From: Candolleomyces eurysporus
Taxonomy: Eukaryota; Basidiomycota; Agaricomycetes; Agaricales; Psathyrellaceae
Direction: 5' to 3'
DNA length: 64,000 nt
Assembly (NCBI GenBank): GCA_027579435.1
Contig: JANBPK010001046.1
Span: forward strand, 1-64,000
The notes under the pieces: generated by a model
What the model was told of the DNA's origin: nothing
What the model saw: the letters and a program-made list of their open reading frames with translations, nothing else
Databases searched by the model: none
Shown here: piece after piece, positions 1 to 13,733 of the stretch
Numbering within the stretch: the first letter of the stretch is position 1
How the letters are laid out: the number at the start of each line of letters is the position of its first letter
Program-made: the position numbers and the translations under genes

Positions 1-958
1 TTCCGCTTGCTCATCTATCTTCCTTCATGAAAGCTCTACTATACGCGGGTTCGTGCCGCCCAAAGCCATGCCGATTCAAAGCGATTTGTTCGGGTTCTAC
101 AGCAGTACGGAGTGGATGGCATGAGCACGGACGAGAGCGATCTTAACGACCCTCGCACTGGCGCACGTCAATATCACATCCGAAGTGTTCAGTGGAGACA
201 TCCGGCAGCAACGCAATGCTTCCGGATCCTTGATTCGCTCTTGAATCACCACCTCCGTTCAGGTTTGGCGCCACGCGTCGTCTCGAGCTTTGTGTCCGGT
301 CGCACTCCCGTCTCGGGCCTCCATGTCTCTCTCTACAACCCTGATTGGCTGCATACCATCGATTCACAAACACTTCATGATCTTGCACCTATTTTTGATG
401 GAGAATTTATTGACCTCTCGCATCAGTGCTCTGTCATCGAGTAAGTTTCTAGGACATCCTTCGAGATCGTCACTAAATATCCCTTCTAGACTAGCGTTGA
501 ACAACTATAACCATGCCCTGTTGGGGCTTGCTTCTGCTTGATATATTTCCCTCCCCATTTGATCATGTAACCACAGAAGATTGCCCGCCACATGTTTCTT
601 TTCGAGTTACCCTCTCTAAATTTGTAATGGATGTATTGATCCCTACCATAACATATTCCGGTACATATCAGTTGCGATTTCTACAAGGAACACAGCCCCT
701 TTCCGAGCAGGGAAATCATCCGGGTAGCTACTTTCCACAAGTCAGAGCCGCTAAATTATTGCGCGTTACATTGCTGGCAAGCTGTGTGCAGACCACATCT
801 TTGGTGTCCTCGTCCAGTAGCGAACTCACGCACACCGCCCGTTCAATGATGATCGATGATCAGTGGTCGGAATCGTGCATTCGAATCCGGAGCTACAATT
901 CAAAGTCCGTCTCAGCAAAAATTCGACTCGATATAGATCTTACTCCTACTGCTTCTCA
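1..958. other. no recognisable gene
   Basis: Short open frames occur on both strands, the longest being 110 codons at 112-444 (+). None has a family motif I recognise, a convincing splice structure or a neighbour that explains it. The window starts inside unknown sequence, so part of a gene continuing from the left cannot be excluded. Confidence 0.4.
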
Positions 959-1380
959 ATGTCAGTCAGGCCGTTGGTCATTGTACTCGGTGCGAGCCTC
1001 GGGGGCGTAACAACCGCCGTACGGCTGCAGCGGAGCAATCGGTTTCAAGTTGCGATTGTCGCCGATGTATTACCCGGCGATCCTACCACGATTCGATGGA
1101 CGACTGAAGTTACTGTGAGTCGCGGCTGTCTTTCATTTGCATGTCGTCGTCGAGCTCTTGCACCAGAATTCCTACTTCATTCATACCAAACCCAACGATT
1201 CTGCAGCACTGCGCGATGGTGAGTAACTGCCTTGACGAAATGCTTGACCTCATTGCCGCGGCGTGGACCACAGTCGAAAAGAAATCGTTTGATATCTTAT
1301 GGGCGATGTCGTCTCCGGGCTCTAGCGCGGCGCATTGCTTTGAACGATATGAGCACCATGAGTTTAATTGGCCAGGTTAA
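959..1380 (+). pseudogene. D-amino-acid oxidase-like gene, truncated after the N-terminal part
   Basis: Three exons join in frame: 959-1114, 1167-1218 and 1274-1380, with GTGAGT donors and CAG acceptors. The product starts MSVRPLVIVLGASLGGVT, a Rossmann dinucleotide-binding loop, and continues through VADVLPGDPTTIRW, the segment typical of the FAD-binding start of D-amino-acid oxidases. Exon 3 carries FDILWAMSSPGSSAAHCF, like the F..LW..S.PGS..E.CF segment of that family. Enzymes of this family oxidise D-amino acids to imino acids, yielding H2O2, in peroxisomes. The frame stops at about 103 residues, against some 340-370 in the family, and no substrate-binding or C-terminal part follows. It is therefore a truncated copy, perhaps a decayed pseudogene. 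The family assignment rests on remembered motifs. Confidence 0.6.
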
Positions 1381-2630
1381 CATCGTTCGCGAGGACATTC
1401 GGCCACTGGAGCTTTGCAGTGCTCTTACGTATGGCCTTATTAGCACTCGACCAGAAGACTTCGTCACTAGCGATGCTGCCAGTGCCTCTCGGTGAGAATC
1501 AATGCTAATATCCCAACCGAGGTTGCTAGAGCTCACGTCATTTAAGTATCACAGCGACAACGCCGGCCCTGAAGTTCAGAAAAGCACGGAGATTTTACTT
1601 TTCTTGAATCGAAATAATAGGGACATGATTCGACTGTGTTAGGTATCAATATAATATTTTGAGATAATTACGGAGATACTTACTTGACTTTCAAAGTTAT
1701 CATATGAACCCCTCTGTTTTTCCAGTGGACATAGAGAGCGCAGACATTAATTGAGCTCTTATTAGCTAGGGTGGCACATACACTGTAAACCGTTTCGCAC
1801 ATGAAAAATCTGACAAGACGTTTGCTGTTCGGGAACATTGGTGGAGCACATGGGAACATGTGGGAATCAATTTCCGTCCTTGCTTCATTGACGGAACATC
1901 AGCCGCTTAGATTATATGTTCGCACAGGCCTCAGATAACATGCAGCAATATCTTTACCTGGGATGTGCAGTCAAAGGAAATGGGGAACACACATTTCATT
2001 TACCGACCCGGGAAATGCCTGACACACAGATACGCAAAATCATTGTTTGGATGCAATTAAATCACGCGTCAAACAAAGACCAATTTGGCCGAACATATGT
2101 TGGTAAAAATTGTCCGTGCTCACAATTTGCCACCTAAGTGATACACTCACACATAGGCCAGTCCCCGCAGTGTAAGAAACACCAGCAGGACCTACCCTCG
2201 GTGACGTCGGGAAGAGCACAGAGTGCTTGCTAGGTTGTCTGTTCGAGTTCTTACATACAAGGTTTGAACAACCCGGTCTTGAATGCGGCTGCGAGCGAAA
2301 TTCTCGTCTCCAATAAGGCCTTTGAACGCTTGGTCTAAGAACGGTTTGCTTCCCATGAAACCATCTCAACGACGCCAGCCAAACCTTAAGCTTCAGCGCT
2401 TAGCTGTCCCTAGATAACTGTATTCGGTCGTTGGGAGACCTCCGAGTTTCTTTGACCATGAACAGTTGACTCTTATCGGGATCGCGAACCTTCTAGTAGG
2501 TAGTCGCTTTATCCTTGAGAGAAAGACATCGGACAAAGAACTTGACGTCGACAAGCTCATAGGTGACCCTCTGGCCTTGAGTTCCAACTGTTGTCAGGGT
2601 TACTCGAGCCTTTCTCCCGTCCCTGGTAGT
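1381..2630. other. no recognisable gene
   Basis: I see no exon chain with a recognisable product here on either strand. Several frames of 70-110 codons exist but have no motif or splice support. The rest of the D-amino-acid oxidase is not found here. Confidence 0.4.
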
Positions 2631-2740
2631 CCACTGAATGATAGTTTCAAAACCGAGAGCTTCATTGACATCAGGCGAGCTGTCTCCTGTCCGCTGAATG
2701 ATAGTATCAAAACCGGGAGCTTCATCAGAGGCGAGCTGAT
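2631..2740. repeat. 60-bp imperfect tandem repeat, about 1.8 units
   Basis: The segment beginning cc(a/g)ctgaatgatagt at 2631 recurs at 2691 with a 60-base period. Both units read aatgatagt(t/a)tcaaaacc(g)(a/g)gagcttcat and then diverge slightly around gcgagctg. The period is a multiple of three and stays open in some frames, but no gene can be supported over it. Confidence 0.7.
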
Positions 2741-3242
2741 AATAAGGATGATTCGGATGAAGATGTGTGGGTTCTCATGATAGTGGCGTCGGGGAGTTCT
2801 GTTCAATTTATATCCTATTGAAAGAGTCGAAGGCGCGTCCTGAGGAGCGCAATGTTGTGAGCAAAAGGGCGGCTTAGCTGTAGGAAGAACATTTCCCTCC
2901 CTAGGAGGCAGCGACGCGTCGACATTCAAGAGGCTGGGTCGTGATGGTACGTACCTGGCCAAACTTCCGCTCCCTCACTTGTAATAAAAATATCTTCTTC
3001 ATCCACTTCTCGTTGTGGCATGTGTGGTGCAAGAGGACATTGGTCAAGCTGATGGGCTCACGCCATCGTTCTTTTCGAGTAGCGCTGCAGACCCCAAATG
3101 AAGTAGATAATTTACGAACCGTATTCGTGAATAGGCAAGTGTAAACTAGGAAAAAAANGAGGGGGTAGTACAATTGAAAGATTGACATTTGAATGAAACT
3201 ATAGAACGAGTGATACACAAAGGAGATGATAATCAACATGAC
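2741..3242. other. no recognisable gene; N at 3158
   Basis: 3' flank of the minus-strand FunK1 gene. It contains a run of A followed by an N at 3158. No coding signal can be supported. Confidence 0.4.
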
Positions 3243-5656
3243 TTAAAGCCATTGAATGCAATATTGGTACACTGAATTTAAGGCGTGGAGAGTAGGATCA
3301 ACGACCGCCCTCAATGATCGTCGATTGGGTGGACAAGCCCTCTTGACATCAGCGGGGGGTTCCTCCAGTTCTGCTGCTTCCGAACGTCGCTTAGGGCTCC
3401 GAGAGGGGATGTGCTGTGTGAGAGGCATAAGTCTGGGTGTGTCGCAAGGTGTGGTGAGAGTCGGTTGGTCACTGGGCGAAGAAGGGAGTTCGGTCTGTGA
3501 AGGTGCTGTGGGGGTGTTTTTCGCTGTGACCGAAGCTGAAGACGGGGTGTCGACGAAGGTGGAGCTGGGGTGAGGCGCTGCTGTTCCCTTTTCCCGACAC
3601 AGATCAGTTTTCTGGACCTGTTTTGCCTTTTTCAACGCCACGTCGAAGAGGCCAAGAACATGGCCGTAATGCTCATCAGCCTTCTCCAATAGAGAGGAGA
3701 ATTTGTTAGGTAGCACGCCCACTACCTCGGGCTCACCCCGCTGCTTGCGGAGTAGGTCTTCCTTTTCCATGGCGAGCTTGCCCATGTAATCCCTGAACTC
3801 GAGAAACAGGTCCATACAAGCGTGGCGCCATCCTTCGTCCATATCCTTCTCGGCGTCCATAGCTACTCGGCGAGAATAGATAAATGTGTGTTTCAGGGCG
3901 TACGCAATACTTGGAATTTGATGCCACGAGAGCACATGCTCTCGCATCGAACTCTCCGGCGCTCGCTTGCCATTTGCTTTGTACGCAAAGAGCAAATATG
4001 AGAACACCCAGAAAAATCCTTCCAAGTCATCCAAGTAGTCTTGGGCCGAGATATCCTTCCGTTCCATTTCCCAGGTCCTCAAGACCATGAGCGATTGAAA
4101 CATACGAGTTCCCTATTGTGAACGAGTAAGGATGGCAAGTACACAAAGAACCTAGAAGTGGCACTTACTATCTTAAAATCCGCGCGGCTTTCGGTGATCA
4201 TTTGGTGGCATTTGAAGGCAATATCGAGGTCAATCAGAATGCCACGATCACCTTTCTCTGCCCCAGGTGGTCCACGAAGGATATTGTTTGGAGAGATATC
4301 ACGATGGATGATGTCCCTAGAGAGCAGCACTCTGTGAGCTTCATCAAAGTTAGTCACGAGAGAATTGATTCACGTACAACAATTTCACTCACCAGCAATA
4401 GTATCGCGAAGTGCGCCCAGGACCTCTTCTACACACGAGAATTTCTCGATCGATGGCCCATACGCCTTCATGACAATACGAATAGCCCGGCGATTGAAGG
4501 ACGTGTCGTTCCCAAAAGCCTTGGTGTTCCCCCGTAAATCTTTCGTCTGTGCGCGATTGTCCTCGTATGATACCATTTGACAGAGACCAGGGAGACCTTT
4601 GGCTTCCGCAAGTAGCTCATACTCCGGTGCTCCACTTCCCGCTATCCAGTGGTCCTTGACGACGAACCTGTCGCCCGATGCATTCTTCACAGGCCAGCAG
4701 ATCGTTCCGCGACCGCGGATACCGGTACGAACGAAGGGAAGTTCATTCATCACCAAGTCATATGTGACAACGGTGTCGTCGGGACCAACGGTTTTCAGAG
4801 TCCCACTGATCTTGCTTCCGCTGGAGCCGGTTGTCCACTGAACACTATCGTCGAGGCCCAGGGTTGTTTCGTTGGTAGTACAGAGGCCAAGGATCAAGCG
4901 AACGAACTGGTCGGCGTCGTCATGAATATGGATAAGTGGTGAATATTGGGCACCGCTGCGATCAAAATGGAATAACCGGGCATGATGCTCTGTGACGACC
5001 AGAGAACGGACGAAAAAGCGATTGGGTTGGTGGAAAAACATTTGCCTGAAGATGGGTTCCATCGTTGTGAGCAAAGATTTTAGTGGAGAGGGTACCGCCT
5101 ACCTTGCAAAGGCCGTCGTTTGAGCGAGATCGTCCAAAACGTTGTCAATTTCGGCGTCCAACTTGGTAATGAAACACGCGGAAACGTTGGAGAACCCAAT
5201 AGAGGCACCTTTTGGAGGCGAAAAAGACGGCCCAGACGCCTTGACGACCACGTCGGGCGAGGCAAACATCCCAGTGGAGCCGGCGTCTGCAGGTTTGAAT
5301 GGAGTTGTATGGATGTCTACAGCTTGGCGTGTTGCTTCCGATCGAGAAACTCGGAAGTGTTGGAGAACCGAGCTGATCAAATCGCACAACGATTTGCAGA
5401 GCTCCGACTTGAGCTTGGGGGACGCTGGCATCCGAGCCCATCTCCCATCCAGATATTCGCCTGACTTCTCCAAGTACCCCTCGATTGTGGTGGCTTCCGT
5501 GAGATCGTGGTAGAGGGAGGTAGGCCATGCATCATCTGTCTCTGGGATATTTTCACCCAGTTCCTGGGCAAGTACATTTAACGCCATCTCCTCCATAGTG
5601 TTGTGAGTGTGTGTCGCGAAGGCCGTAGAGTCGTCGCTGCTGAAGAATGTCGACAT
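3243..5656 (-). CDS. FunK1 fungal-type protein kinase 1
   Basis: Four exons on the minus strand: 5656-5103, 5045-4393, 4338-4169 and 4112-3243, phases consistent, about 748 residues. The architecture fits the FunK1 (Pkinase_fungal) family: a helical N-terminal region, then QPNRFFVRSL...LFHFDRSGAQYS near the middle, a glycine-rich IRGRGTICWPVK, the catalytic loop IIHRDISPNNIL (HRD present) and LIDLD in place of DFG. RMFQSLMVLRTWE corresponds to the activation-segment end. The Ser/Thr/Pro-rich C-terminal tail ends with a basic KRRSEAAELEEPP stretch, possibly a nuclear signal. Substrates of this family are largely unknown. It is divergent to the second FunK1 gene across a 693-bp gap and resembles it exon by exon. 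Confidence 0.9.
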
Positions 5657-5690
5657 TCTGTCCCAGGGAAAGTATTGGGGTGGTTGTACA

Positions 5691-5700
5691 GGTATTTATG
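5691..5700 (-). promoter_or_regulatory. TATA-like element of FunK1 gene 1
   Basis: On the minus strand CATAAATACC lies about 35 bases upstream of the ATG at 5656. The spacing suits a core promoter with a very short leader. Confidence 0.35.
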
Positions 5701-6349
5701 CAAGTATGAGGCGTGTATGTGGTGGTGTAAGCAGTATGTGAGGAAGGAAGCGGGGAGATGCTGGTCAAGAGCCAAGATAATTGGGGCCTTTCGGATTCAG
5801 ATTCAGAACCATAACAAACGGGTGCACGTGACCGTGTTTCTCACACGGCTCCTTCCCGATTTGGGCTTCAATGGTCACTGCCACCTGTGGCTGCTCAGGG
5901 CATTTTCAAGAGCTCATTGCGCTCCGGATGCGTGGATCGAAATTAATCAATATTATCTCCAAGAGTTGTCTCTGAAGCCTCCCAAAGCAACACAATCTGA
6001 GATGGGAGACTCAAATCGGGGTCACACTGGGCTGAGTGGCAACGCAAGGACGAAGTTTCAAGCGGGAGAGACCTGGGGCAGTGAAGTTACAAAGAACGAT
6101 AAAAACAGCTTATCTAGCACTTTGGGAGAACGTAGCAGTATAACATCGGACAACCAGTAGGTCGGTTAAGGTTGTGTTCCAAATCCGGACATCCCCAAAG
6201 TCGTCCTGATTTGGCATGCAACTGGGTCGGTGACTGTCTTCTTTGTTTGTGCTTTCAAGGAGACCTCGTGAGACCGGTTTCACGTTCTGTGAGGGTATAA
6301 GTAGCCTCGTGCTCAATTTCAAAATTGACCTACCATCTTTTCCTCTCCC
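5701..6349. other. intergenic region between divergent FunK1 genes
   Basis: Shared upstream region of the two head-to-head kinases. Frames seen here (for example 5603-6160 +) are antisense to or outside the exon chains and show no family motif. Confidence 0.5.
6296..6301 (+). promoter_or_regulatory. TATA box of FunK1 gene 2
   Basis: TATAAG within gagggtataagtag lies about 50 bases before the ATG at 6350, which supports that start rather than the later in-frame ATG at 6728. Confidence 0.5.
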
Positions 6350-9011
6350 ATGTCCTCCGACCCCCCAGTATCCTACCCATCCGCTCTCGGCGACAGGGGC
6401 CCCCTGCAGTTGCTTGCGCACGGAGCCAGCCAAGCTTCTGTGGAATTTGAAAGTAATGATGATGATATAGATGAGATTCAGGAAGCCCTTGTGCTCGTTG
6501 ACGAAGAGGCTTCTGACTCGGATTCTTCTGTAACCATCCCAATTCCCAAAACGCCAGACCACAATGCTTCCAAGTCAGCAGCAGCCGAGACAGTACCTAC
6601 ACCTAGCCAGAGTGCAGATGCCAGAGTTCTCTACACCTGTCCTTTGATACATCAGCCGTGGACGCCAGCATGCGGCTCCAAAAATGTTATCCAGACGTTC
6701 ATCGAGAATCAAGACACATGTACTCCCATGGCCTTCACCACGAATGGCGCCCTAGATATCAAGACCTCGCACGATCTTAATAATTTGCTCAAACAAGAGC
6801 TCAAAGGCGGAATAGAAGTCAGCGGCGATTGGGCCCACTCTCTCTACCTAGATGTGGCAGACTTGAAGATGATCGAGGACTATCTACAGACCTCTGGAAT
6901 GTACAACAATGGTCGATGGGCAATCGAGGAACCCGGAGCAGAGGTCGATCTCTACAATCCTTGGCGCAGCGTTATCAACTCCATTCTCAGGTTTTTTGGA
7001 ATTGGAGGACGCCGAGAGGCTATTGACACCCACGGAATGCGGCTTAAGCATACATCCGATCCGCTTGACCCCAATCCAGCGCCGCATAGCTCTTCGCCTG
7101 ATATTTCTGTGGTTGGGTATGGCTCTTCTTTTGTTCAGCCTTCTCGGGACAAGAAAATTGGCTTTGAAAACATGGCTTCATTTTTCGACGGGAAACTTGA
7201 CGACAAAGCGGGCAATCTGAGTGAACATCTTGTTCAAATGGGGTGTTATGCGAGGTATGTTCCAACTATGTATATCCCTTGGCTCACCGCTGATACTTTA
7301 CGTAGGCAAATATTTGCTCAACAGCCCAACAGGTTCTTTGTTCGCGGTCTGGTTGTCAGCCACCAGCGAGCACGTCTTTTCCATTTCGATCGGAGCGGCG
7401 CGCAATACACTGCGCTTTTCAACATCCACGAGTATCCCAGGACCATTGTTCGTCTTGTGCTTGGCCTCTGTAGCGCTGATGAGCAAGTACTTGGTCTAGA
7501 CACTAGCGTGCACTGGACTACCGGCCATGGGGGGGGTTCGAGCGCGTGGTATTCTGAGAACGGTTGGTACGGATAAGCAAATCGTTGAGCACGACCTCTT
7601 GGGTGACCCTATCTCCAGTCGGGGCTCTGTATGTGGACGGGGAACAGTCTGCTGGCCCGTGAAGGATCGTGCTTCAGGGAAGAAACTCCTGGTGAAAGAT
7701 TATTGGATGTCCGAAGGCCGGCAACTCGAAGTCGATTTGCTCAAAGAAATCAAGGGTCTTCCTGGGGTCTGTCAAATGGTGTCCTATGAAGAAGGGAGAG
7801 GAGAGACAAAGGACTATCGGGGGAACGTTGAGTCGTTCCCACCCGAGAAGTTCCACAACCGAATCGCCATTCGCATCATCCTGGAGCTACATGGAAAAAC
7901 TATTGATCGATTCAAGTCGGCAAAGGAGCTGCTTGGTGCATTGCGCGATGCGATTGGTGGTAAGCACGTTAAATTTGAGTCCCAATGGTATTCTTCAATG
8001 CTCAACCTCTTTACAGCACACTACCAATTGGTATCGATGGGAATCATTCATCGTGATTTGTCTCACACAAACATTTTGATTGGCCCAAACTCCAAGAAGA
8101 TTGGTTTTCGAGGTATCTTGATCGACTTCGACATGGGGATCAAGGTGGGTCGAACGATTGCTGAGCGGCTTGGGGATTTCCGTACGGTAAGCAGCCTGAT
8201 CCTCCGTTCATCGATAGGGCGCTGAAAATCCGAATATTGCCAGGGACATCCAGTATTCTATTCGTTGATGACCTGGGACTCCTTCATGAAGGGAGTGGAC
8301 AGGCCAGCGCACGACTATCTTGACGACATCGAAGTTTTCTTCTGGATTTTCTGCTTTCTGATCTTCATGCGCAAAGCCAATGGAGAGAAAGCCGAAACAA
8401 AGACCATCCAGAATTTGATTCTCGGCTGGTGCCTGGTAAATACACCCCAACTGGCCTATTCGGTCAAGTCAACCTTCCTCCGGAGAACGATGGATGTCAA
8501 TGAGGTGAAGTTATCCCTAGATGAGAGTTGGCACTCTATCTGCGAGGACTTGTTCGTCAATTTCAAAGACTACGTGCGTAAAATTGATGAGCAAAGAGAG
8601 CCTCTTCAAAACAAGAAGATGGAACCCTTCCTCGATGGCACCATACCCAATCGATTCTCCCCTGTCCTAAAGGACCATGACACGCACTACACATACATCC
8701 TCAGTCTGTTTGATGATGCCTTGAAGAAAGCCGAGCAAGCTGCCAAGGTACCTCGCGTCGCGGCTGTTCCTCCTCAGGATAGAGTTCGCACCTACTCTCT
8801 CAACCTCCCTCCGCCGGGTCTTTCTCAGCTGAGATCCCAGTTGATAAGAGGTTCAAAGCGTCGCAGTGAGGATACAGAGTCCGTATTGGAGGAAACTCCC
8901 ACCAGACTCAAGCGATATAAGGCCCCTGGTGGACAGATTGCCACCAGCATTCAATTTGCTCCATTGGCTGAGCAAACAGCTTCCGGCCCTAGCACTAGCA
9001 ATCAAGGTTGA
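6350..9011 (+). CDS. FunK1 fungal-type protein kinase 2 (frameshift in an 8-G run)
   Basis: Exons 6350-7254, 7306-7959, 8017-8186 and 8244-9011. The order is the same as in FunK1 gene 1: an acidic N-terminal extension of about 125 residues, RQIFAQQPNRFFVRGL, LFHFDRSGAQYT, GRGTVCWPVKD, the catalytic loop IIHRDLSHTNIL, LIDFD for DFG, and a C-terminal tail with KRRSEDTESVLEE. The frame breaks at a run of eight G (7529-7536): upstream sequence reads HWTTGHGGG and stops at 7576, while the kinase lobe continues in the next frame from ILRTVG. Exon 2 is 654 nt here against 653 nt in gene 1, so one surplus G explains it. It is either an assembly error or a recent null allele. With seven G the product would be about 831 residues. 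Confidence 0.82.
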
Positions 9012-10073
9012 GCCATAGACCGCGTCCTGTCACGATAACTTTGTCTACAATTGCCTTCTCGAGCATCTAGACGCATCCTAACTACCACAATTTCAGTAGT
9101 GCCCCATGTATTGCTCTTCTCATAATGAGTAATTCTCAACCATTGAGCTTATGGATAATTCAAGAACTCGTAAAATAAATCACAGTGAAGGTGAGTATGA
9201 CCAGAACACCCATGATTGTAAGTTCCAACGGTTCGAGTGCTCCGGGTTGAGCCAGGGCACGAAATAGTGGTACGAGGTCAAGCAACAATCTCCATTGCTT
9301 GGTTCTATCATACAGAAACACCGTAGCCATATTCAGGCGACAGTAATTGAGACAAACAAGCGCGTTGCGCGCCAAACGGAGGCACATCAGGTCACGTTCG
9401 AGTCTCCTCGCATCTTGAACTCGAAGAGGCTCGCAGTCGTCGTCTAGATGAGCATTTATTCAACTCAAATGCCTACCTTTAATCATCCCGCAGTAACTCG
9501 AACTCAATCCAACCAACGATCACCGCAACTGTCCTCAGTTCTGAGGTTGCGATCGACTTTCCTGCCCCCACTACGCATCCGGCTTCAACAAGGCGTTCGA
9601 ATCATTCCCTAGTATGCTACAGTAATTACATGCTTCTGTAAAACAAAACGACAACAAGGCTGTATGTACAATACCAGACAAATGCTTTGGCAACAAAAGG
9701 CGGGTCGATCACAGAAAAGATCCACCTCAACGCCTACGTTCCTGGCAGCCTGTATGTAACTAGTACGACGATAATGGTAAGGTACGAGAGTCAGAGAGAG
9801 AGTCCGGATAATTAATACTACAAGGAGCCAATACATTACTGCAGGTTTATCGCCGCCCGCAAAGTCTATTGCACGACGAACGACGGCTTAGGGAATGATC
9901 ATGATGAGTCGAAAGTGGGTTAGGTTCGTTCCGGAATATGATAGAAAGTCAATCTGTCCATGGAAATAGATAAAGAATGTCGATGGCATTAAAACCAAAT
10001 TCAGCCAGAAGTCCATACATCTCTCGAGGAGACATAAGCAAATGGGGAGGATAAAAAAGTCCGATCGGGCCGT
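9012..10073. other. intergenic region between convergent genes; no recognisable gene
   Basis: Lies between the 3' ends of FunK1 gene 2 and the GMC oxidoreductase. Two minus-strand frames of 75 codons (9160-9387 and 9609-9836) have hydrophobic stretches but no homology I recognise and no splice support. Confidence 0.45.
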
Positions 10074-12665
<2,592 letters not shown>

Positions 12666-12740
12666 TCAAAACGAAGAGGGGGTGTGGGTCGTTGGAGAAA
12701 AATGTTGATGGGGAAAGAAGGCCGATGAGCTCTGTAAGCC

Positions 12741-12748
12741 GTTTTATA
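12741..12748 (-). promoter_or_regulatory. possible TATA box of the GMC oxidoreductase gene
   Basis: TATAAAAC on the minus strand, about 170 bases upstream of the start codon at 12575. It would imply a leader of roughly 130-140 bases. Confidence 0.35.
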
Positions 12749-13733
12749 AGATTCTCCGAAAGGAGACGGAAAATCTCGTCCCAAGACCCCAAGCACGGAG
12801 CTCTAGCTTCGATCACCTGCCGAGATCCAGAAAGTGAAAGACCTTGCCAACGGCGGCTGTTGTTCACGCGGAGGCCGTGTCAAGCTCCACCATCCTTGGC
12901 CATTAGCCATTCATGGAGATGTCATGCACTACTCGGCCAGGGCTGGTCGAGCTCAAAGCCTCGACAGGGCCATAACCTGTAACGTCCAGGGGTTTTGATA
13001 ATAAATCTGTTTGACATAGAGCAACATTCGATTAGGAGTTATGAACACGCTGGTAAGCGACGGAGATGATGATGGGAAATCGGAAGAGGGACTAGATGAC
13101 GTCTAGACCGACGTCGCTGTGCTTGTCCTTGTTTGGCTTTGGGACCAGACCGGCCTTCCGAAAGCCGTTTCTGGTCCTTCCTCTTTTGCACAGCACACCG
13201 TTACTCCTCCGGGAGGCAGGCACAGTCTTCTGGCTATTGCCAACTTGGAGCATTCGGTGGTCATTTCAGGTGTAGGCGTAAGCCCTGCCGTCTCGAATCA
13301 GCCAAGCACTCAATATACTCCATAGGTTTTTAGAAACCCCATAACGCTCGCTCGTTTAGCTGCTATTTGTCGAGATGTTCTGGAGAGTCGAGAACGAAGC
13401 ATCATACGGATTTCATTGCTTTGACACTCATACGGATTGAACACGAAACCCTTTGTTCCAAACTCGACACCCATGCACATCGTCTGCCTTCGGAACTTCT
13501 GCCTTCCAGGTGTACTACGTCAACCTGCTCACCATGCTTTTCATCTGAGGGCTGAAGCTTACTGACATTCTTTCACTTCGACAGAAGGCGGCGGACATGC
13601 ACGAGGAGGCTCGCTTTCGGGTTCGCCAGCCATCCACCGTGTCAGCCAGCACTCGATTTCTTATATGTTGGCTGCGTCAAGGCGGCGTGCTGCAATCATC
13701 GCCTTCACTCACTCCTGCTCCTCCTTCCTTCTG
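12749..13733. other. intergenic region between divergent oxidase genes
   Basis: Shared upstream region of the GMC oxidoreductase (-) and the copper radical oxidase (+). No supported gene; an in-frame upstream ATG at 13665 could extend the oxidase by 23 residues but would bury its signal peptide. Confidence 0.5.

Noticed and set aside
5603..6160. Plus-strand frame of 185 codons between the FunK1 genes
   Set aside because: It starts antisense to FunK1 exon 1 and its promoter, is low in coding character and has no family motif.
9340..9420. tRNA-like B-box (gttcgagtc) near 9396
   Set aside because: Stem bases around the T-loop do not pair and no A-box or acceptor stem is found at the right distance.
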